From Limnohabitans sp. Rim11 (GTDB lineage: Bacteria; Pseudomonadota; Gammaproteobacteria; Burkholderiales; Burkholderiaceae_C), in NCBI RefSeq assembly GCF_001269365.1, contig NZ_CXOM01000002.1, positions 194,001-258,000 of the forward strand: a stretch of DNA of 64,000 bases, given 5' to 3'. The translations under genes and the position numbers were made by a program. Below the pieces are notes generated by a model that was given only the letters and a program-made list of their open reading frames with translations, was not told where the DNA came from and ran no database searches. This document shows positions 29,824 through 37,839 of the stretch, piece by piece (position 1 is the first letter of the stretch; every line of letters starts with the position of its first letter).

Positions 29824-30105
29824 ATGCCTACTCGAAACGTCGTTCTCACAGAGCATCAAGCCTTGATGATTGAGAACTTGGTCGCCAGCGGTCGCTATCA
29901 AAACGCCAGTGAGGTATTGCGAGAAGGCCTTCGGTTGATCGAGCAGCGCGAGAAAGAGGACGCCTTACGCCTTCAGGCACTTAGGGAAGCAATGCAATTA
30001 GGCATGGCAGATTTTGAAGCTGGAAGATACAAACAGTTTGATTCGAAGGAATCCTTACGTGCGCACCTGAAGTCTATCGTTGCAAAAGCTGCAGCAGCAG
30101 TATGA
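29824..30105 (+). CDS. parD: ParD-like antitoxin (possible longer fused form from 29584)
   Basis: Ribbon-helix-helix antitoxin of 93 aa. It starts MPTRNVVLTEHQALMIENLV, then GRYQNASEVLREGLRLIEQRE, the ParD/CC2985 core, and GMADFEAGRYK. AAGGAAA precedes this ATG. The same frame is open to another ATG at 29584 with its own AAGGAAAAAAG site, giving 173 aa. The extra 80 residues contain TDEDIAKHIAQDDAEA, like the N-terminus of BrnA-type antitoxins. Both forms may be made. It overlaps parE (ATGA). Confidence 0.85.
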   Translation: MPTRNVVLTEHQALMIENLVASGRYQNASEVLREGLRLIEQREKEDALRLQALREAMQLGMADFEAGRYKQFDSKESLRAHLKSIVAKAAAAV

Positions 30106-30452
30106 GTAACATTTGGAGAATTCAGCAAACTGATCAAGTTGAAGTAGATTTAATAAGCATCTATCTCTGGACCGCAGATACTTTTGGTAAAAATCAAGCT
30201 GACGAATACGTAGACACCATTTCATCAACCATTGAGGCCCTAGAGATCGGTCCAGACATTCAAGGTAGTAAACCCAGAGACGATATTGGACCAGGCATAC
30301 GGCTTTTACATGTACAGCGAAAAGGGAAAAAAGGCCGCCACCTTGTGATGTTTAAAGCCATGGATGATCAAACCATTTTGGTCATTCGCTTGCTTCATGA
30401 CAGCGCTAATTTAACAAGTGGTTCACTAGAATCCTCAAACGATTCATACTAA
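30102..30452 (+). CDS. parE: ParE-like toxin
   Basis: RelE/ParE superfamily toxin of 116 aa; ParE members poison DNA gyrase. It contains DLISIYLWTADTFGKNQADEYVD near residues 16-38, the helical hairpin, and IRLLHVQRKGKKGRHLVMFK with IRLLHDSAN at the C-terminal strand. The start overlaps parD (ATGA), the standard antitoxin-toxin order. A C-terminal tail of about 15 residues goes beyond the usual end. Confidence 0.87.
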   Translation: MSNIWRIQQTDQVEVDLISIYLWTADTFGKNQADEYVDTISSTIEALEIGPDIQGSKPRDDIGPGIRLLHVQRKGKKGRHLVMFKAMDDQTILVIRLLHDSANLTSGSLESSNDSY

Positions 30453-30471
30453 ATAAACCACCTATAGGTAA

Positions 30472-31299
30472 TCAAGCCAAGCGCTTCAACAACTCCAAAG
30501 TCGTCGCACTCTGATTCATCGTGTAAAAGTGCAACGCAGGCACTCCCGCATTGCGCAGCTGATCGCACAAATCGGCCACCACATCTAGGCCAAATGCCTT
30601 GATAGAGGCAGTGTCATCGCCATAGCCTTGCAAGCGCAAACGAATCCAACGGGGAATCTCTGCACCGCAAGCATCTGAAAAACGAAGCAACTGTGTCGAG
30701 CTGGTAATGGGCATGATGCCAGGCACCACAGGCACATCCACACCCAACTTGTGCGCATCGTCCACAAAGCGGAAGTAAGCATCCGAGTTGTAAAAGTATT
30801 GGGTAATGGCCGAATTAGCGCCAGCCTTCACTTTGGCCACAAAGGCCTGCAAATCGGACTCAGCAGACTTAGCCTGAGGATGAATTTCTGGATAAGCCGC
30901 CACTTCAATGTGGAAGTCATCACCCGTTTCTTTGCGAATAAACGCCACCAAATCGGAGGCGTAATGAAACGCACCGCCCATGCCGTAGCCGCTGGGCAAA
31001 TCGCCACGCAAGGCCACCAAGCGCTTCACGCCCATGGCTTTTAAAGTGGCCAATTCAGCGCGCACAGATTCTTCACTGGCGCCAATGCAAGAGAAATGAG
31101 ACGCAGCAGAAACACCTTCTTTCAAAATCTCGCCCACAGTGCCAAAGGTGCCTTGTTGCGTTGAGCCGCCAGCGCCATAAGTTACTGAACAAAACTCAGG
31201 TGATTGCGTGTAAAGCTGTTGACGCACAACGCGCAGCTTCTCGGCACCTTCTGGTGTTTTGGGTGGAAAAAATTCAAAGCTAACTGGTAATTTTTTCAT
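30472..31299 (-). CDS. metF: 5,10-methylenetetrahydrofolate reductase
   Basis: Reduces methylene-THF to methyl-THF for methionine synthesis. The 275-aa FAD TIM barrel has SFEFFPPKTPEGAEKL near residues 6-21, VTYGAGGSTQQGT near 38-50, LVALRGDLPSG near 87 and the NSAITQYFYNSDAYFRF segment near 150-166. It is the last gene of ahcY-tlyA-metF; the ATG at 31299 overlaps the tlyA end region. The riboswitch upstream of ahcY would control it as well if transcription is continuous. Confidence 0.94.
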   Translation of the reverse strand: MKKLPVSFEFFPPKTPEGAEKLRVVRQQLYTQSPEFCSVTYGAGGSTQQGTFGTVGEILKEGVSAASHFSCIGASEESVRAELATLKAMGVKRLVALRGDLPSGYGMGGAFHYASDLVAFIRKETGDDFHIEVAAYPEIHPQAKSAESDLQAFVAKVKAGANSAITQYFYNSDAYFRFVDDAHKLGVDVPVVPGIMPITSSTQLLRFSDACGAEIPRWIRLRLQGYGDDTASIKAFGLDVVADLCDQLRNAGVPALHFYTMNQSATTLELLKRLA

Positions 31300-31301
31300 A
31301 G

Positions 31302-32102
31302 TCACTCAGGCTTCACAGCCTGCACAAAAAACTCACGATTGCCATCACCGCCTTCAATGGCGCTGTCGTACCAACCGGTCACTTTCAAACCCAACTCTTT
31401 GAGCGATGTGCGAATGCGTTTTTCAATCACGGGGTACATGGCGGGGTCTTTGACCAAACCGTTTTTGCCAATGTTCTCGGGCTGCAATTCAAACTGGGGT
31501 TTCACCAACATCAGAAGTACGCCACCAGGCTTCAAAAACGGCACCACACCCGGCAGCACCAAGGTCAACGAGATAAAGGACACATCGCCCACCATCACAT
31601 CAAACCCAGCTTCAGCATCAGGAATGCGCTCGTCATCGGGCGTGAGCTCTCTGGCGTTGACACCTTCAATGCAAATCACGCGCGCATCTTCACGCACACG
31701 CGGATGCACTTGACCGTGGCCCACATCGATGCCCACCACTTCGGCAGCACCATTCAACAGCAAGCACTCGGTAAAGCCACCGGTACTCTGACCCACATCC
31801 AAACACCGCAGGCCTGACACCGAAACGCCACTGTCACGCAGTGCCCCTTCCAGCTTCAAACCGCCGCGAGAAACATACTTAGATTCGGAATCATCCAGCA
31901 ACACAATCTCTGCATCGCTGGGCACTTCGTCTTTGTTCTTATTGATCGTGCGCCATTCCACCGAAGACTTCACAGCCTCCACCACAGCCGTAGGCAAAGC
32001 GCCCGGTGGCGTACGCCACTGAACACCCGCCGCAATCAGCCGCTGGGCCTGTGAACGAGACGCGGCCAAGCCGCGCTCTACTAACAATTGATCAATGCGC
32101 AA
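31302..32102 (-). CDS. TlyA family RNA methyltransferase
   Basis: 266-aa protein with an N-terminal S4 RNA-binding domain (MRIDQLLVERGLAASRSQAQ) and an FtsJ/RrmJ-type methyltransferase domain (SRGGLKLEGAL, LDVGQSTGGFTECLL near residues 96-110, VGDVSFISL near 166). TlyA of mycobacteria 2'-O-methylates rRNA. Start is TTG at 32102. It lies between ahcY and metF, so a SAM-using enzyme sits within a SAH-controlled operon. Confidence 0.88.
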   Translation of the reverse strand: MRIDQLLVERGLAASRSQAQRLIAAGVQWRTPPGALPTAVVEAVKSSVEWRTINKNKDEVPSDAEIVLLDDSESKYVSRGGLKLEGALRDSGVSVSGLRCLDVGQSTGGFTECLLLNGAAEVVGIDVGHGQVHPRVREDARVICIEGVNARELTPDDERIPDAEAGFDVMVGDVSFISLTLVLPGVVPFLKPGGVLLMLVKPQFELQPENIGKNGLVKDPAMYPVIEKRIRTSLKELGLKVTGWYDSAIEGGDGNREFFVQAVKPE

Positions 32103-32180
32103 AATAATCCAATAACAATCAAAACCCGTCTATAGCCATCAAGCACAAGCGCCCAATGAGCGCTCGTACTTCAAACTAAA

Positions 32181-33614
32181 TCAATAACGGTAAGTATCAG
32201 GCTTGTAAGGACCGTTTTTGTCCACGCCAATGTAAGAAGCTTGCATGTCAGACAATTCTGTCAACATGGCGCCCACTTTCATCAGGTGCAAACGTGCCAC
32301 TTTTTCGTCCAGATGCTTGGGCAACACATAGACCTTGCCGTTTTCGTAAGCGTCAGGGCGTGTGAACAATTCAATTTGCGCAATGGTTTGGTTGGCAAAG
32401 GAAGAGCTCATCACAAAGCTGGGGTGACCTGTGCCGCAACCCAAGTTCACCAAACGGCCCTTGGCCAACATGATGATTTTCTTGCCATTGGGGAACACAA
32501 TGTGGTCGACCTGGGGCTTGATTTCTTCCCATGTGTATTTTTCAACAGAGGCAATGTCGATCTCGTTGTCGAAGTGACCAATGTTGCAAACGATGGCTTC
32601 GTCTTTCATGGCCAACATGTGGTCGTGTGTGATCACGTGCTTGTTGCCAGTGGCGGTGACGAAGATGTCTGCTTTGTCGGCAGCGTAATCCATGGTCACA
32701 ACTTTGTAGCCTTCCATGGCGGCTTGCAATGCGTTGATGGGGTCGATCTCGGTCACCCACACTTGTGCGCTCAAAGCGCGCAAGGCTTGTGCACTGCCCT
32801 TGCCCACGTCGCCATAACCGGCCACCACAGCCACTTTGCCTGCGATCATCACGTCGGTGGCGCGCTTGATACCGTCGACCAAAGATTCGCGGCAGCCGTA
32901 CAAGTTGTCAAACTTAGACTTGGTCACAGAGTCGTTCACGTTGATAGCGCGGAACATCAGTTCGCCCTTGGCGCTCATCTCGTTCAGGCGGTGCACGCCC
33001 GTGGTGGTTTCTTCGGTCACACCAATGATTTGGGCAGACTTGCGGCTGTACCAAGTGCTGTCTTCGGCCAACTTGGCTTTGATGGCAGCAAACAAGCAAG
33101 TCTCTTCTTCAGAGCCTGGGTTGTTCAACAAGGATGCATCTTTTTCTGCGCGCTTGCCCAAGTGCATCAGGAGCGTGGCGTCGCCGCCGTCGTCCAAAAT
33201 CATGTTGGGGCCTTCGCCTTCAGTGCCCTTGGCGCCGAAGTCAAAAATGCGGTGGGTGTAATCCCAGTACTCAGTCAGGTTCTCGCCCTTGACCGCAAAC
33301 ACAGGCGTGCCAGACGCCGCAATGGCAGCCGCAGCGTGGTCTTGGGTGGAGTAAATGTTGCATGAGGCCCAGCGCACTTGGGCGCCCAAGGCTTGCAAAG
33401 TTTCAATCAGCACCGCTGTTTGAATGGTCATGTGCAAAGAGCCAGTGACGCGGGCACCTTTGAGGGGCTGAGCGGCAGCAAATTCTTTGCGAATGGCCAT
33501 CAAACCGGGCATTTCTGTCTCGGCAATTTTGATCTCTTTGCGTCCCCAGTCGGCCAAGCCAATGTCGGCAATGGCGCAATCGGCGTTAACAGCGGTGTTT
33601 AGACGTGCGTTCAT
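32181..33614 (-). CDS. ahcY: Adenosylhomocysteinase
   Basis: Hydrolyses S-adenosylhomocysteine to adenosine and homocysteine. The 477-aa protein has the NAD-binding [14 protein letters not shown] near residues 265-278, the substrate-binding [16 protein letters not shown] near 81-96, [14 protein letters not shown] near 228-241 and the C-terminal [11 protein letters not shown]. It carries the 40-residue insertion typical of proteobacterial enzymes. The start MNARLNTAV at 33614 was chosen over an upstream in-frame codon. A SAH riboswitch lies in its leader. Confidence 0.97.
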   Translation of the reverse strand: MNARLNTAVNADCAIADIGLADWGRKEIKIAETEMPGLMAIRKEFAAAQPLKGARVTGSLHMTIQTAVLIETLQALGAQVRWASCNIYSTQDHAAAAIAASGTPVFAVKGENLTEYWDYTHRIFDFGAKGTEGEGPNMILDDGGDATLLMHLGKRAEKDASLLNNPGSEEETCLFAAIKAKLAEDSTWYSRKSAQIIGVTEETTTGVHRLNEMSAKGELMFRAINVNDSVTKSKFDNLYGCRESLVDGIKRATDVMIAGKVAVVAGYGDVGKGSAQALRALSAQVWVTEIDPINALQAAMEGYKVVTMDYAADKADIFVTATGNKHVITHDHMLAMKDEAIVCNIGHFDNEIDIASVEKYTWEEIKPQVDHIVFPNGKKIIMLAKGRLVNLGCGTGHPSFVMSSSFANQTIAQIELFTRPDAYENGKVYVLPKHLDEKVARLHLMKVGAMLTELSDMQASYIGVDKNGPYKPDTYRY

Positions 33615-33719
33615 GGTGTGCTCCAAATTAAAGTTTGAAACCACTTCTCAGAGGGACGCCCAGAGGTAAAACCCGTTGAACTCAGTTGGAAAATAGAGCT
33701 CATCCCGCAGAAAAGTGGA

Positions 33720-33806
33720 TGAGCGTCGTTGCAAATTAGGGTTCCGAGCCTCACGTCCTCGCCATATCTACCAACAGAATGGGGGCCGTTGCAACGCTCC
33801 TCGGAA
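33720..33806 (-). promoter_or_regulatory. SAH riboswitch in the ahcY leader
   Basis: On the minus strand the leader reads CCGAGGAGCGTTGCAACGG, later GAGGCTCGGAA, then TGCAACGACGCTC. The CCGAG/CTCGG pair forms the closing stem. GAGCGTTGCAA pairs with TTGCAACGACGCTC as the pseudoknot. This matches the SAH (ahcY) riboswitch of beta- and gammaproteobacteria, which turns on SAH recycling when SAH accumulates. It ends about 105 bp before the ahcY start. Confidence 0.92.
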
Positions 33807-33814
33807 TGGGGCAA

Positions 33815-33820
33815 ATTATA
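33815..33820 (-). promoter_or_regulatory. -10 box of the ahcY promoter
   Basis: A consensus TATAAT on the minus strand, about 9 bp upstream of the riboswitch aptamer, so transcription would begin just before the aptamer. No clear -35 box was identified. It lies 55 bp before the divergent prfC start. Confidence 0.65.
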
Positions 33821-33874
33821 CTAGCGGCTTCTCTGGTTTACCAGCCAGACACCCCAATCTCCCCTGGAGCTACA

Positions 33875-35503
33875 TTGACTTACGCCCAAGAAACCCGGCG
33901 CCGCCGGACGTTTGCCATCATTTCTCACCCTGACGCGGGTAAAACCACGCTCACAGAAAAGCTCTTGCTGTTCTCGGGTGCCATTCAAATTGCAGGCTCG
34001 GTCAAGGCCCGTAAGGCATCGCGCCACGCCACCTCCGACTGGATGGAAATTGAAAAGCAGCGGGGCATTTCGGTGGCCTCCTCCGTCATGCAGATGCTGT
34101 ACCGCGACCACGTCATCAATTTGCTCGACACCCCCGGCCACAAAGACTTCAGCGAAGACACCTACCGCGTGCTAACCGCCGTCGACTCCGCCCTCATGGT
34201 GATTGACGCGGCCAACGGTGTCGAAGCTCAAACTCGCAGACTGATTGAAGTCTGCCGCCAGCGCGATACGCCCATCATCACTTTTGTGAACAAGATGGAC
34301 CGCGAAGTGCGCGACCCCCTCGACATCTTGGACGAAGTGGAGCGCGAACTGGGCATGCCCTGCGTGCCCATGACCTGGCCTGTGGGTCAAGGCAAATCGT
34401 TTGGCGGCATCATCAACTTGCGCACGCAAGCCATGACCGTGTTTGAATCCGGTAGCGAGCGCTTGCCGCAAGACTTTGAAGCCATGCCCCTCACAGAAGA
34501 AGCTGCATTGCACGCTCGCTTTGGCAATGAATTTGCCACAGCGCTTGAAAGCATGGAGTTGGCAACCGGTGCCTCACCAGCCTTCGACAAAGAAGCTTTT
34601 TTGGCCGGCAAACAAACCCCCGTCTTCTTCGGCTCCGGTGTGAACAACTTCGGTGTGATGGAAGTGCTAGACGCCTTGGTCGACTTGGCCCCCTCACCCA
34701 AGCCCCGCACCAGTTCACTGATTGTGAACAAGCAACCGGTCATCAAAGAAGTGCAGCCCGAAGACGCTGCCTTTGCAGGCGTAGTGTTTAAGGTTCAAGC
34801 CAACATGGACCCTTCGCACCGCGACCGCATTGCGTTTGTGCGCATGGCCTCGGGCAAGTACACCCCCGGCATGAAACTGAAAGTGCAACGCACCGGCAAA
34901 GAATTGCGCCCCACCAGCGTGGTGACCTTCTTGAGCCAACGCCGTGAAGCGGTGGACGAAGCTTATGCGGGCGACATCATCGGCTTCACCACCCACGGCG
35001 GTGTGCAGTTGGGTGACACCATTACCGATGGCGCCAACTTGCTGTTCACGGGCCTGCCTTTCTTCGCCCCTGAATTGTTCATGACGGTCATCTTGAAGAA
35101 TCCACTGAGAACCAAACAACTGCAAGCGGGTCTTGACCAGCTGGGCGAAGAAGGTGCCATTCAGGTCTTTAAACCTGAAGTGGGCGGACCTATGTTGCTG
35201 GGCGCCGTGGGCCAGCTGCAGTTTGAAGTGGTGCAACACCGCTTGAAGGCTGAATACGATTGCGATGTGCGATTGGAAGGCTGCCAATACACCGGTGCAC
35301 GTTGGATTACTGCCGATACACCAGCTGAACTGCGCGAGTTTTTAAACGCGTATCCCCAGCGCATGGCATTAGATGCGGCCGATACCTTGGCTTACCTTTG
35401 CACCTCGCCCTATGATGTGCGTTTGGCACAAGAGCGCTTTCCAAAAATTCACTTCCATCCGCTGCGTGAGCATGCGGGTTTGGCTTTGGGATCGGCAGGA
35501 TAA
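33875..35503 (+). CDS. prfC: Peptide chain release factor 3
   Basis: GTPase that recycles RF1/RF2 from the ribosome. The 542-aa form has G1 SHPDAGKTTLTEK, G3 DTPGHKDFSEDTYR, G4 NKMDRE and RF3-specific ATSDWMEIEKQRGISV. The TTG at 33875 was chosen because it gives the family N-terminus TYAQETRRRRTFAI and has GGAG upstream. A further in-frame ATG (33779) would place the ahcY promoter and riboswitch inside the coding region. It is convergent and abutting with the PIN toxin gene. Confidence 0.94.
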   Translation: MTYAQETRRRRTFAIISHPDAGKTTLTEKLLLFSGAIQIAGSVKARKASRHATSDWMEIEKQRGISVASSVMQMLYRDHVINLLDTPGHKDFSEDTYRVLTAVDSALMVIDAANGVEAQTRRLIEVCRQRDTPIITFVNKMDREVRDPLDILDEVERELGMPCVPMTWPVGQGKSFGGIINLRTQAMTVFESGSERLPQDFEAMPLTEEAALHARFGNEFATALESMELATGASPAFDKEAFLAGKQTPVFFGSGVNNFGVMEVLDALVDLAPSPKPRTSSLIVNKQPVIKEVQPEDAAFAGVVFKVQANMDPSHRDRIAFVRMASGKYTPGMKLKVQRTGKELRPTSVVTFLSQRREAVDEAYAGDIIGFTTHGGVQLGDTITDGANLLFTGLPFFAPELFMTVILKNPLRTKQLQAGLDQLGEEGAIQVFKPEVGGPMLLGAVGQLQFEVVQHRLKAEYDCDVRLEGCQYTGARWITADTPAELREFLNAYPQRMALDAADTLAYLCTSPYDVRLAQERFPKIHFHPLREHAGLALGSAG

Positions 35504-35950
35504 TTACAAGGCCGAAGCCAGTAGCTTGTATGGCTTGGCTTTGGTTTCAAATGGATTAACAACGGTGACACCTCGCCAAGTAAATCCATTTTGAAAGTCT
35601 TCGCTTAACAACAGCCTGCATTTATTTTCAGCCGCGACGGCCAATATCAAAGCGTCCCACATTGAAATTTTGTGATCGACAGACAAATCTAGGGCTGATT
35701 GAAATGCAGTCCATGTTGTGTCCGCCACAATCACACTATCGGACCACGACAACAACAAGTCTCGTACTTCTGATCCAGATTTCTTCATTTTAGAAGTAAA
35801 CACCCTAGACAATTCGCCCAAGACTTGCACCGCCACGATGGAGTCCGTTGGCTTAAGCCGTGCAATTAAATCGCCAGCTATTTGGCAACGAACATCATCG
35901 CCAAAGCCTTCTGCATAGACCAATACGTTTGTATCCAAAGCCACCCTCAT
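35504..35950 (-). CDS. PIN domain ribonuclease toxin
   Basis: VapC-like PIN domain protein of 148 aa. The acidic metal ligands are visible in ALDTNVLVYAE near residues 4-14 (Asp), VLGELSRV near 43 (Glu), SMWDALILAVAA near 95 (Asp) and LLSEDFQNG near 113 (Asp). These define the nuclease active site. It lies 3 bp downstream of a Phd-type antitoxin gene, and its stop abuts the prfC stop. Confidence 0.88.
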   Translation of the reverse strand: MRVALDTNVLVYAEGFGDDVRCQIAGDLIARLKPTDSIVAVQVLGELSRVFTSKMKKSGSEVRDLLLSWSDSVIVADTTWTAFQSALDLSVDHKISMWDALILAVAAENKCRLLLSEDFQNGFTWRGVTVVNPFETKAKPYKLLASAL

Positions 35951-35953
35951 GGC

Positions 35954-36190
35954 TTAGCCTTCATAAAGTTCGTCACGCGTCCAATTTCTGGCGCCACCAG
36001 AAGGCTGACTTTTGAGTCTTTCTACAAGACGCTTGTGGGCGCGAACTTTAAAGTCATCCTCTTGATTGGCCGCAGAAATGACTGCGACAGGCTTACCCCG
36101 AGACACCACGGTCACCACTTCACCCGTGGCAACATCTCGCAGGAGACTTGAAAAATAGCGATTGGCATCTGCAGCTGAAATGGTTTTCAT
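35954..36190 (-). CDS. Phd/YefM-type antitoxin
   Basis: Small 78-aa antitoxin. MKTISAADANRYFSSLLRDV and GEVVTVVSRGKPVAVI are the Phd/YefM DNA-binding fold, and the C-terminal half (ERLKSQPSGGARNWTRDELYEG) is the toxin-binding tail. The ATG at 36190 was chosen; a TTG two codons upstream is also open. It is the first gene of the pair with the PIN toxin. Confidence 0.87.
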   Translation of the reverse strand: MKTISAADANRYFSSLLRDVATGEVVTVVSRGKPVAVISAANQEDDFKVRAHKRLVERLKSQPSGGARNWTRDELYEG

Positions 36191-36309
36191 ATTCAATTAA
36201 GTAGTGATTAAAACTACTTTACCTTCAATTAAAAAGAATAGCAACACACGTTAGATTGCATTGATTGAAATAAATTGACCTAATATGTATATGTTCATAA
36301 CATACACAA

Positions 36310-36612
36310 ATGCTTAACCTCGATCTCATCGTCGGGTTTCAGTGGGATGTAGGCAATGCAGAAAAAAGCGATCTAAAACACGATGTGCGCCCCTCTGAAT
36401 CAGAGGAAATTTTCTTCAACGACCCGCTACTGCTCAATCACGATGCCAAACACAGTCAATCTGAACCTAGGTTCTTGGCATTAGGCATCACCCACGAAAG
36501 ACGTTTGTTAACAGTTGTCTTTACATTACGTGACAACAACACCCTCATTCGAATCATTTCTGCCAGAGATCAACACAGCAAAGAAAGGCTTGTTTATGCC
36601 AAAGCAAACTAA
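36310..36612 (+). CDS. BrnT-family toxin
   Basis: BrnT-like RNase toxin of 100 aa. The family segments are VGFQWDVGNAEKSDLKHDV near residues 8-26, SEEIFFNDPLLL near 31-42, and the C-terminal RIISARDQHSKERLVY. This longer BrnT type usually partners a CopG-type antitoxin rather than BrnA, as here. The toxin comes first and overlaps the antitoxin by 17 bp. The 110 bp upstream are A/T-rich and contain the likely promoter. Confidence 0.85.
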   Translation: MLNLDLIVGFQWDVGNAEKSDLKHDVRPSESEEIFFNDPLLLNHDAKHSQSEPRFLALGITHERRLLTVVFTLRDNNTLIRIISARDQHSKERLVYAKAN

Positions 36613-36907
36613 GCTTCCAAGGAAGGTCCAAACCACCAAGGCAATTCCCAAATTCAAAAGTGAAGCAGCCGAAAGAAAATTTTGGGAAGATGCGGCCAAC
36701 GACGCTACGGAGTATTTTGATGTGGCCAATATGCAGGTTGCAAAATTCACCAACCTCAAGCCCTCTACCACCAGCATTTCATTGCGCTTGTCCGATAGTT
36801 TGTTAGATGGCATTCGCCGCCAAGCCAACAAACTAGACGTCCCTTATCAATCACTCATGAAAGTATGGCTGACAGAAAAGTTGAATGAAACTTCGAAGAG
36901 AACTTGA
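36596..36907 (+). CDS. CopG-type antitoxin
   Basis: Antitoxin of 103 aa with the CopG_antitoxin fold. IPKFKSEAAERKFWEDAAND is in the N-terminal half, and NLKPSTTSISLRLSDSLLDG then QANKLDVPYQSLMKVWLTEK form the ribbon-helix-helix. The start at 36596 lies within the toxin 3' end. It is followed directly by the HAD phosphatase gene, whose GTG begins at the next base. Confidence 0.85.
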   Translation: MPKQTKLPRKVQTTKAIPKFKSEAAERKFWEDAANDATEYFDVANMQVAKFTNLKPSTTSISLRLSDSLLDGIRRQANKLDVPYQSLMKVWLTEKLNETSKRT

Positions 36908-37693
36908 GTGAAGCATCTTTCGACTTGGCCTGAAAGCGCCCGCGCCAACATCGTGGGCGTGTTCACCGACATTGACGACACCCTCACCACCGAAGGCGCA
37001 ATCACAGCCGATGCGCTTCAGGCCCTGCACGATTTAAAAGCCGCGGGCCTCATGGTCATCCCCATTACAGGCAGACCTGTGGGTTGGAGCATCCCCTTCG
37101 CATCCACCTGGCCCGTCAATGCCATGGTGGCCGAGAACGGCGCAGTGGCCTTGCTTCACAACTCGCAAACAAAGCAAGTCAGAAAAATCTACCAACAAGA
37201 CTTGGCCACCCGCACACACAACTACCAAGAAATGCAGCGCATCGCACAACGCGTGCTGCAAGAAATTCCGGGCACCGTGATGGCCCAAGACTCAGCTGGT
37301 CGAGAAACCGACATTGCGTTTGACCACAGCGAATTTCATCATCTGTCAAAAGCACAAATCCAACAAGTCTTAAAACTGCTGCAAGAAGAAGGCATGACCG
37401 CCACAGTCAGCAGCATCCACATCAATGCCTGGTTTGGTGATCACAACAAATGGCATGGCGCACAGTGGATATTGAGAGAACTCACGGGCCGAGATTTAAA
37501 ACAAGAAATTGACCAATGGGTCTATGTAGGTGACTCCACCAATGACCAAGTGATGTTTGAGCATTTCACGCACAGCGTAGGCGTGGCCAACATTCGACGT
37601 TTTGAAAAAGAACTCCAACACCTACCGGCCTACATCACGCTGGCTGAGCGCGGCGCAGGATTTGACGAAGTTAGCCGCACGCTACAGAGGTGA
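36908..37693 (+). CDS. HAD-IIB family hydrolase
   Basis: Haloacid dehalogenase-type phosphatase of 261 aa with Cof-type cap. Motif I FTDIDDTLTTEG is near residues 14-25, motif II PITGRP near 56, and motif IV VYVGDSTNDQVMF near 203. It resembles sugar phosphatases such as mannosyl-3-phosphoglycerate or sucrose phosphatases; the substrate is unknown. GTG start immediately after the antitoxin stop. It may be independent, as the toxin-antitoxin pair looks inserted upstream. Confidence 0.82.
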   Translation: MKHLSTWPESARANIVGVFTDIDDTLTTEGAITADALQALHDLKAAGLMVIPITGRPVGWSIPFASTWPVNAMVAENGAVALLHNSQTKQVRKIYQQDLATRTHNYQEMQRIAQRVLQEIPGTVMAQDSAGRETDIAFDHSEFHHLSKAQIQQVLKLLQEEGMTATVSSIHINAWFGDHNKWHGAQWILRELTGRDLKQEIDQWVYVGDSTNDQVMFEHFTHSVGVANIRRFEKELQHLPAYITLAERGAGFDEVSRTLQR

Positions 37694-37839
37694 TGCGCGC
37701 AGGGCTGTTGTAACTGGGGTCCATGTAGTCATCAACGTTCTTTGGAAATAAGCCCCAAGTCCAACTGAGCGGCGGTGGCGATTCGTGGTACGGCAAGACC
37801 CAAACTTGGTTTGATGGCTTGCTGGCAAGCTTGATAGCC

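Noticed and set aside
32241-33365. Long open frame of 374 codons on the plus strand opposite ahcY
   Set aside because: It is fully inside the well-supported ahcY gene on the other strand, His/Val-rich, with no family resemblance; a codon-bias shadow.
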